From an uncultured Synechococcus sp. (GTDB taxonomy: Bacteria > Cyanobacteriota > Cyanobacteriia > PCC-6307 > Cyanobiaceae), in NCBI GenBank assembly GCA_913020095.1, contig CAJWAH010000095.1, positions 1 through 5,820 on the forward strand: DNA of 5,820 nt, in the 5' to 3' direction. The position numbers and the translations under genes were made by a program. The notes beneath the pieces are model-generated. The model saw nothing but the letters and a program-made list of their open reading frames with translations, made no database searches and was not told where the DNA came from. Below are positions 1 through 5,820 of the stretch, one piece after another. How positions within the stretch are numbered: the first letter of the stretch is position 1; the number at the start of each line of letters is the position of its first letter.

Positions 1-476
1 CAGCGGCGCAGGCCTTCGGCGCAATCCCCGCGCATCAACAGCCCCGAGCCACCCCAGATCAAGCGGCGCGGCAGATCCCACGGAGCAGCAGCGAGCTCCC
101 GTTGGGGCTGAAAGCCAAGCCGCTCGAAATAGCGCACCAAACGCCGGTGCTGGCGGGGATCATCACGAATCGCCAGCAGCCAAGCCGTGCGGCATGGGGT
201 TGCTTCGAGGGCCCAGGCAAAGGTGGCCGCCCAAATCAACAGCCCCACATCCTGGGTGTCGCGTCCTTGCACGCGCATGGTGTCGAGCCGCAGCCCTTGG
301 CGCTGGGGCGTCGCCCAGCCTTTGAGTTCGCCCAACAGCGCCAGGCTCTGCTCGGAGCTGCGGCGCGCCACCACAACCCGGAGGGTTTGCAGGGGGCCGG
401 CACCACCCAACTGCAAGCGCAACAGCAAGTCCCGCGCAGCGGCCTGCTGTTCAATCAGCGCCAAATCAAAGCTCAT
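1..476 (-). CDS. Unassigned protein, possibly GNAT acetyltransferase-like (3' end missing)
   Basis: An open frame of 158 codons runs from the ATG at 476 to the left edge without a stop. I translated it from the sequence: it begins MSFDLALIEQQAAARDLLLR. Support for a real gene comes from the ATGA overlap with the upstream stop at 473-476, from the same dense minus-strand packing, and from protein-like composition throughout. It has no signal peptide or obvious membrane segment. A central stretch LLIWAATFAWALE (79-91), followed by WLLAIRDDPRQ (99-109) and RRLVRYFERLGF (111-122), resembles the acetyl-CoA binding helix and the late strand-helix of GNAT acetyltransferases, where a tyrosine before a GF turn is usual. 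The end of the visible part, IWGGSGLLMRGDC (140-152), could be a final strand. The GNAT assignment is weak because the classical R/QxxGxG/A loop is not evident. A lineage-specific conserved hypothetical protein is equally possible. Confidence 0.75.
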   Translation of the reverse strand, partial: MSFDLALIEQQAAARDLLLRLQLGGAGPLQTLRVVVARRSSEQSLALLGELKGWATPQRQGLRLDTMRVQGRDTQDVGLLIWAATFAWALEATPCRTAWLLAIRDDPRQHRRLVRYFERLGFQPQRELAAAPWDLPRRLIWGGSGLLMRGDCAEGLRR

Positions 477-1423
477 GGCTCGGCCCGGTAGCGATCAGCC
501 GACAACACCGCATCCAAGGGCAGAGGGCCATAGAGATGGGGGAACTGTTCGCCGGTTGGGATGGCTTCCCATTTCAACTGATCGCTCGGCAATTTGTGGG
601 GATCAACCGTGAGCAGCACCACGTGATCCAGATCGGCGTAGAAGCGCCCATGGGTGGCCTCAAGCTGATGGGCCCCGCTGAGATGGATGAACCCCTCCTC
701 TTGCAAAGAACGGCCGCGAGTAGAGCGCTGATAACTGCCCTGCTGGCGGGCGTCTTGCCACTCACGGGGCAAGGCCAGGTGATAGAGCCACTGCGGTGAA
801 CGCCAGCGCTGCCGCGCTGCCCATGGCGGTTCTAAAACCGCGGCCAGCTCAGGCGAGCCGAGGAATTGCTCCAACCAGCGCTGCAGGGGCTGCAGGCCTG
901 GCTCAGCATCAAAAGCAGCTGGTTCGCTGTGGCGGAATTGGCGCACAAACGGAAGCAGAGCCAGATCCACCAACGAGGGGGCTGAACCCAGCAACCAACC
1001 CTGCTGCTGGATGCGTTCATTCCACTCGCGCAGGATGGCCAGTGCCTGCTGACGATGCCCCGCACCATCACAGCCGCTGTAGCGATGGGGGTAGCGGTAG
1101 CGATCGAGATGGTGCTTGAAAGGGCCGTCGTTTTGCTGCAACAGCTGCTCGCTTTCGCGGCTTGCCGCCAACTCCAACAGGTGAGTGGGGTCGTTCTGGG
1201 CCAAGGCCCAACGCATCAACTCCAGGCTTTCATCAATCGGTGGCCCATCAGGCCGCACCAGCACCGGAACCGTGGCCTTGGCTGAGGCGGCGATCAGCTC
1301 AGGAGGCTTGCAGCGCAGATCCACTTCCCGCAGTTCGGGGGTGATGCCGGCTTGCTGCAGAGCCAAACGGGCCCGAATGGCATAGGGGCAACGGCGAAAG
1401 CTGTAGAGGATCAAGCCAGTCAA
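473..1423 (-). CDS. Glutathione S-transferase fused to a DUF952 domain
   Basis: The 316-residue protein has two parts. Residues 4-75 are a thioredoxin-fold GST N-terminal domain: the CPYAIRARLAL motif (12-22), with Cys12 at the redox/glutathione site, the cis-proline loop VPVLV (52-56) and DESLEL (64-69). Residues about 85-200 are the all-helical GST C-terminal domain, with FKHHLDRYRYPHRY (102-115) and SLVDLALLPFVRQF (150-163). Residues about 210-316 match the DUF952 family: WLYHLALPREW, GFIHLSG (244-250), RFYADLDHVVLLTVDP and FPHLYGPLPLDAV (294-306). DUF952 has no known function, and the GST substrate cannot be predicted. There is no early ATG: the start is TTG at residue 1, or TTG at residue 4 (MILYSFRRCPYA), both within a CAAGCC direct repeat. 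The metA stop is only 3 bases upstream and in the same frame, so translation probably depends on coupling. The stop overlaps the next gene as ATGA. Confidence 0.88.
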   Translation of the reverse strand: MTGLILYSFRRCPYAIRARLALQQAGITPELREVDLRCKPPELIAASAKATVPVLVRPDGPPIDESLELMRWALAQNDPTHLLELAASRESEQLLQQNDGPFKHHLDRYRYPHRYSGCDGAGHRQQALAILREWNERIQQQGWLLGSAPSLVDLALLPFVRQFRHSEPAAFDAEPGLQPLQRWLEQFLGSPELAAVLEPPWAARQRWRSPQWLYHLALPREWQDARQQGSYQRSTRGRSLQEEGFIHLSGAHQLEATHGRFYADLDHVVLLTVDPHKLPSDQLKWEAIPTGEQFPHLYGPLPLDAVLSADRYRAEP

Positions 1424-1426
1424 GCC

Positions 1427-2332
1427 TTAAGCCCCAGAAGGGGAGGCCAGGCTGATGCGCTGATAGCAGAACCACAGCCACTGCTGGAAAAACAGGTTGC
1501 GGTGGGAACGCCACAGCGTTTGCGGCAGTTCGGCATCAAAGTTTTGCGGCGGCGGCACATCACCGCGCGCACGGTCCCGTTCCATCTCCGCGAGCAAGCG
1601 CCCGGAGCTGTACTCCGGATGACCCAAATGCATCAGCTGGCGTTGATCGGGGGTCTCAAAAATGCTGTAGCCCACCTGCTCACCGTGGGCGAGTAAACGC
1701 AAACGCCCTTGCCGCTGGGCCTGCTCCATGGCGGCATCATCCAAACCAGCATGGCGGCTTTGCGGACAAACAAAGCTGTCGTCTTGCGTTCCCATCAGGG
1801 CGTGCCCCGGCTTGAGGCTGCGCATGGGGAACACCCCAAACAACTTCTGCTGAAAAGCCGTCTTGTCGACCCCGGCCAGGTAGGCCAAGGCAAATCCAGC
1901 CCAGCACAGGCCCAGCGTGCTGGCGCACTGGGTGCGGGCAATACCAACCAACTCGACCATTTCCTGCCAATAGGTGACCTGCTCGTAGGCCAGATGCTCG
2001 ACAGGAGCGCCGGTAATGATTAAGCCATCGAGGGGCGCTGATGCATTGGCTTGCTCCCAAGAGCGATATTGCTGATCGAGATGGTTGTGATCCCAGGTCT
2101 TGTAGTCGTGGGATTGAAGGCGAATCCACACGGGTTCAATTTGCAGCGGCGAAAGGCCGAGGGGATGCAACAAATTGAACTCATATTGCATGCCCAACGG
2201 CATGATGTTGATGATGCCGATGCGCAGCGGCCTGATGTCTTGCCGCTCGGCCAATTCAGGCTCAATCCATGAGATCCCGTTGCGCTCAATCGCCGCGACT
2301 TTGTGATAGTTCTTCGGCAGAATGAGCGCCAC
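1427..2332 (-). CDS. metA: Homoserine O-acyltransferase of the MetA family, predicted acetyl-CoA specific
   Basis: MetA enzymes acylate homoserine, the committed step of methionine synthesis. At 301 residues it is full length (309 in E. coli) and aligns well throughout, from RPLRIGIINIMP (34-45) to WRSHRNLFFQQW (274-285). The glutamine-amidotransferase-like fold supplies the nucleophile C143 (GLCWAG) and the His-Glu pair H238 and E240 (GHPEY). After the ITGAP motif comes V111-E112. E112 aligns with E. coli Gly111, the residue shown to decide acyl donor: Gly gives succinyl-CoA, Glu gives acetyl-CoA. Acetylation is therefore predicted, in agreement with the adjacent O-acetylhomoserine sulfhydrylase. 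Automated annotation may call it a succinyltransferase. The start is GTG, supported by GAGGA upstream. The stop is TAA, and the next gene begins one codon later in the same frame. Confidence 0.95.
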   Translation of the reverse strand: MALILPKNYHKVAAIERNGISWIEPELAERQDIRPLRIGIINIMPLGMQYEFNLLHPLGLSPLQIEPVWIRLQSHDYKTWDHNHLDQQYRSWEQANASAPLDGLIITGAPVEHLAYEQVTYWQEMVELVGIARTQCASTLGLCWAGFALAYLAGVDKTAFQQKLFGVFPMRSLKPGHALMGTQDDSFVCPQSRHAGLDDAAMEQAQRQGRLRLLAHGEQVGYSIFETPDQRQLMHLGHPEYSSGRLLAEMERDRARGDVPPPQNFDAELPQTLWRSHRNLFFQQWLWFCYQRISLASPSGA

Positions 2333-2341
2333 AGTCTCTTG

Positions 2342-2346
2342 TCCTC
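2342..2346 (-). promoter_or_regulatory. Shine-Dalgarno site for the metA GTG start
   Basis: The minus-strand GAGGA lies in the 18-base metY-metA gap, 9 bases before the GTG at 2332. This is good spacing and supports the GTG as the real start. Confidence 0.6.
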
Positions 2347-2350
2347 GCCG

Positions 2351-4615
<2,265 letters not shown>

Positions 4616-4616
<1 letters not shown>

Positions 4617-5596
4617 CAGGCCGCTGCCACGCCCTCCAAACTGCTGCTCACCCCGGCTGCCGCCAGCAGCGCCTGATCAGCCTGAACCGCTGGATTGGTT
4701 GTGGTGAGCAGGCTGTCGCCATAGAAGATCGAATCAGCACCGGCCAGCAAGCACAGGATCTGAGCCTCCTGGCTCAACCTTTCCCGGCCTGCACTGAGCC
4801 GCACCCGGGCCTCGGGCATCAGGATCCTGGCCACCGCCACCATGCGCACCAACTCCAGCGGTTCCCAGGGCTCTTGATCCTCCAAAGGCGTTCCCTCCAC
4901 GGCCACCAAGCCATTGATGGGAACGCTTTCAGGATGGGGATTCAACCCAGCCAACACCTGCAGAAGGGAGGCGCGATCACGGCGTGATTCACCCATGCCG
5001 ATGATGCCGCCACAGCACAAGCTCAAGCCGGCATCACGGGCCCGTTGCAGGGTGTCGAGGCGCTCTTGATAGGTGCGGGTGCTGATGATTTGGTCGTAAT
5101 GCTCGGGGCTGGTGTCGAGGTTGTGGTTGTAGGAGGTCAGTCCGGCTTGGGCGAGGCGCTCAGCTTGCGAATCGGTGAGCATGCCGGCGGTGACGCAGGC
5201 TTCCATGCCCAGCTCGCGCACCCCCCGCACCATGGCGAGCATCGCTTCAAACGGTGCGCCCTCGCGGATCTCACGCCAGGCCCAACCCATGCAGAAGCGG
5301 TGGGCCCCCGCATCACGGGCTGAGCGGGCTTGCTGCAGCACCCCATCGACTTGCAATTGCAGCTCGGGCTGGCCCGTCACATCACTGCTGTGATGCATCG
5401 ATTGCGGGCAATAGGCGCAGTCCTCTTCGCAGCCACCGGTTTTGACGCTCAGCAAGGAAGCCAACTGCACGTGGTAGCCATCGGGGTGCGCGTCGCGATG
5501 CACCTGCTGGGCGCGCCAGAGCAGATCCACCAACGGCAGCTCCAGCAAGGCTTCGATTTCAGCGAGATCCCAGTCGTGGCGAATGAGGGCAGACAT
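4616..5596 (-). CDS. bioB: Biotin synthase (radical SAM)
   Basis: BioB converts dethiobiotin to biotin by radical insertion of sulfur and is the last enzyme of biotin synthesis, in the cytoplasm. The 326-residue length is near the family norm (346 in E. coli). The radical SAM motif CxxxCxxC is present as CEEDCAYC (C56, C60, C63) and would hold the 4Fe-4S cluster. The four ligands of the sacrificial 2Fe-2S cluster are all recognisable by comparison with E. coli: C102 (RFCMG), C134 (EACVT), C194 (SLCCGG) and R266 (VRLSAGRE). [10 protein letters not shown] at 156-165 and SVPINGLV at 224-231 are also family hallmarks. C194 is followed by a second cysteine, where E. coli has serine. No other biotin gene is in the window; the neighbours are cell-wall and sulfur genes. 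The start is fixed by a strong Shine-Dalgarno sequence and the TGATG overlap with uppS. Identification is very secure. Confidence 0.98.
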
Positions 5597-5820
5597 CAGA
5601 TCTCCTCTTGCACGCCACCAAAACGGCGCTGGCGCCCCTGGAAATCCACCAGGGCCTGGGTCAGGGCCGTCGCATCAAAATCAGGCCACAACACATCGGT
5701 GACATGCAGTTCGGCATAGGCCAGCTGCCAGAGCAGGAAATTACTGAGCCGCTGCTCCCCACTGGTGCGAATCAAGAGATCAGGATCGGGTTGGCCCGCG
5801 GTGTGCAACTGGGCCGCCAA
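5596..5820 (-). CDS. uppS: Isoprenyl (undecaprenyl) diphosphate synthase, C-terminal part
   Basis: This is the last 74 codons of a cis-prenyltransferase; the N-terminal two thirds lie beyond the right edge, and the first visible codon (TTG) is internal, not a start. The family condenses isopentenyl diphosphate onto farnesyl diphosphate to make the C55 lipid carrier for peptidoglycan, at the cytoplasmic face of the membrane. The visible segment has the family's strongest signature: [19 protein letters not shown] at visible residues 14-32, with the two arginines (18, 24) and the Glu and Ser (22, 26) that correspond to the diphosphate and Mg2+ binding region of E. coli UppS. The motif LWPDF follows, then the terminal RRFGG block. 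The stop TGA shares its last base with the bioB start codon (TGATG), so the two genes are probably co-translated. The chain length of the product cannot be read from this fragment. Confidence 0.95.
   Translation of the reverse strand: MAAQLHTAGQPDPDLLIRTSGEQRLSNFLLWQLAYAELHVTDVLWPDFDATALTQALVDFQGRQRRFGGVQEEI
5601..5607 (-). promoter_or_regulatory. Shine-Dalgarno site for bioB
   Basis: The minus-strand sequence GAGGAGA lies inside the last codons of uppS, 4 bases before the bioB ATG. It is the clearest ribosome binding site in the window and supports the ATG at 5596 as the bioB start. Confidence 0.7.

Noticed and set aside
102..612. Overlapping plus-strand open frames near the left end
   Set aside because: They are antisense to the unassigned terminal gene and the end of GST-DUF952, in two competing frames, with no protein signature.
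1079..1107. Three GTAGCG copies that look like a short tandem repeat
   Set aside because: They encode the RYRYPHRY stretch of the GST, which resembles a conserved family motif, so codon repetition explains it.
2333..2350. Possible riboswitch or terminator in the metY-metA gap
   Set aside because: Eighteen bases are too short for a SAM riboswitch, and there is no hairpin with a T-tract. Only a Shine-Dalgarno sequence is visible.

Overview
The window is a tightly packed bacterial block in which every convincing gene lies on the minus strand. In transcription order (high to low coordinate) the genes are: the 3' end of an undecaprenyl/isoprenyl diphosphate synthase gene (uppS), biotin synthase (bioB), a rhodanese-type tRNA uridine hydroxylase (trhO), O-acetylhomoserine sulfhydrylase (metY), a MetA-family homoserine O-acyltransferase, a glutathione S-transferase fused to a DUF952 domain, and the 5' part of an unassigned, possibly acetyltransferase-like gene that runs off the left edge. 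The DNA is GC-rich (about 60% by eye). The protein styles and the uppS-bioB order recall the Synechococcus/Cyanobium picocyanobacteria. That placement is from memory of such genomes and was not tested here.

Layout: 5820-5596 uppS end; 5596-4616 bioB; 4616-3660 trhO; 3694-2351 metY; 2332-1427 metA; 1423-473 GST-DUF952; 476 to the left edge, the unassigned gene. Successive junctions are a 1-base overlap (TGATG), a second 1-base overlap (TGATG), a 35-base overlap, an 18-base gap, a 3-base gap and a 4-base overlap (ATGA). Almost no non-coding sequence remains, and I see no internal terminator, riboswitch, RNA gene, mobile element or CRISPR array. The simplest reading is one polycistronic unit with translational coupling, whose promoter lies beyond the right edge.

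Functionally, metA and metY form a direct two-step route from homoserine to homocysteine. The MetA homologue carries Glu at the position known to select acetyl-CoA over succinyl-CoA, which fits a partner that uses O-acetylhomoserine. BioB inserts sulfur into dethiobiotin, TrhO carries a rhodanese domain but modifies tRNA, and the GST acts on or binds glutathione. Five consecutive genes therefore touch sulfur or thiol chemistry, although no common pathway joins all of them.

The least ordinary features are the GST-DUF952 fusion, its TTG start one codon after the metA stop in the same reading frame, the unassigned terminal gene, and a perfect 10-bp hairpin inside trhO. I do not see a clearly new biological system; the region is mostly housekeeping metabolism.
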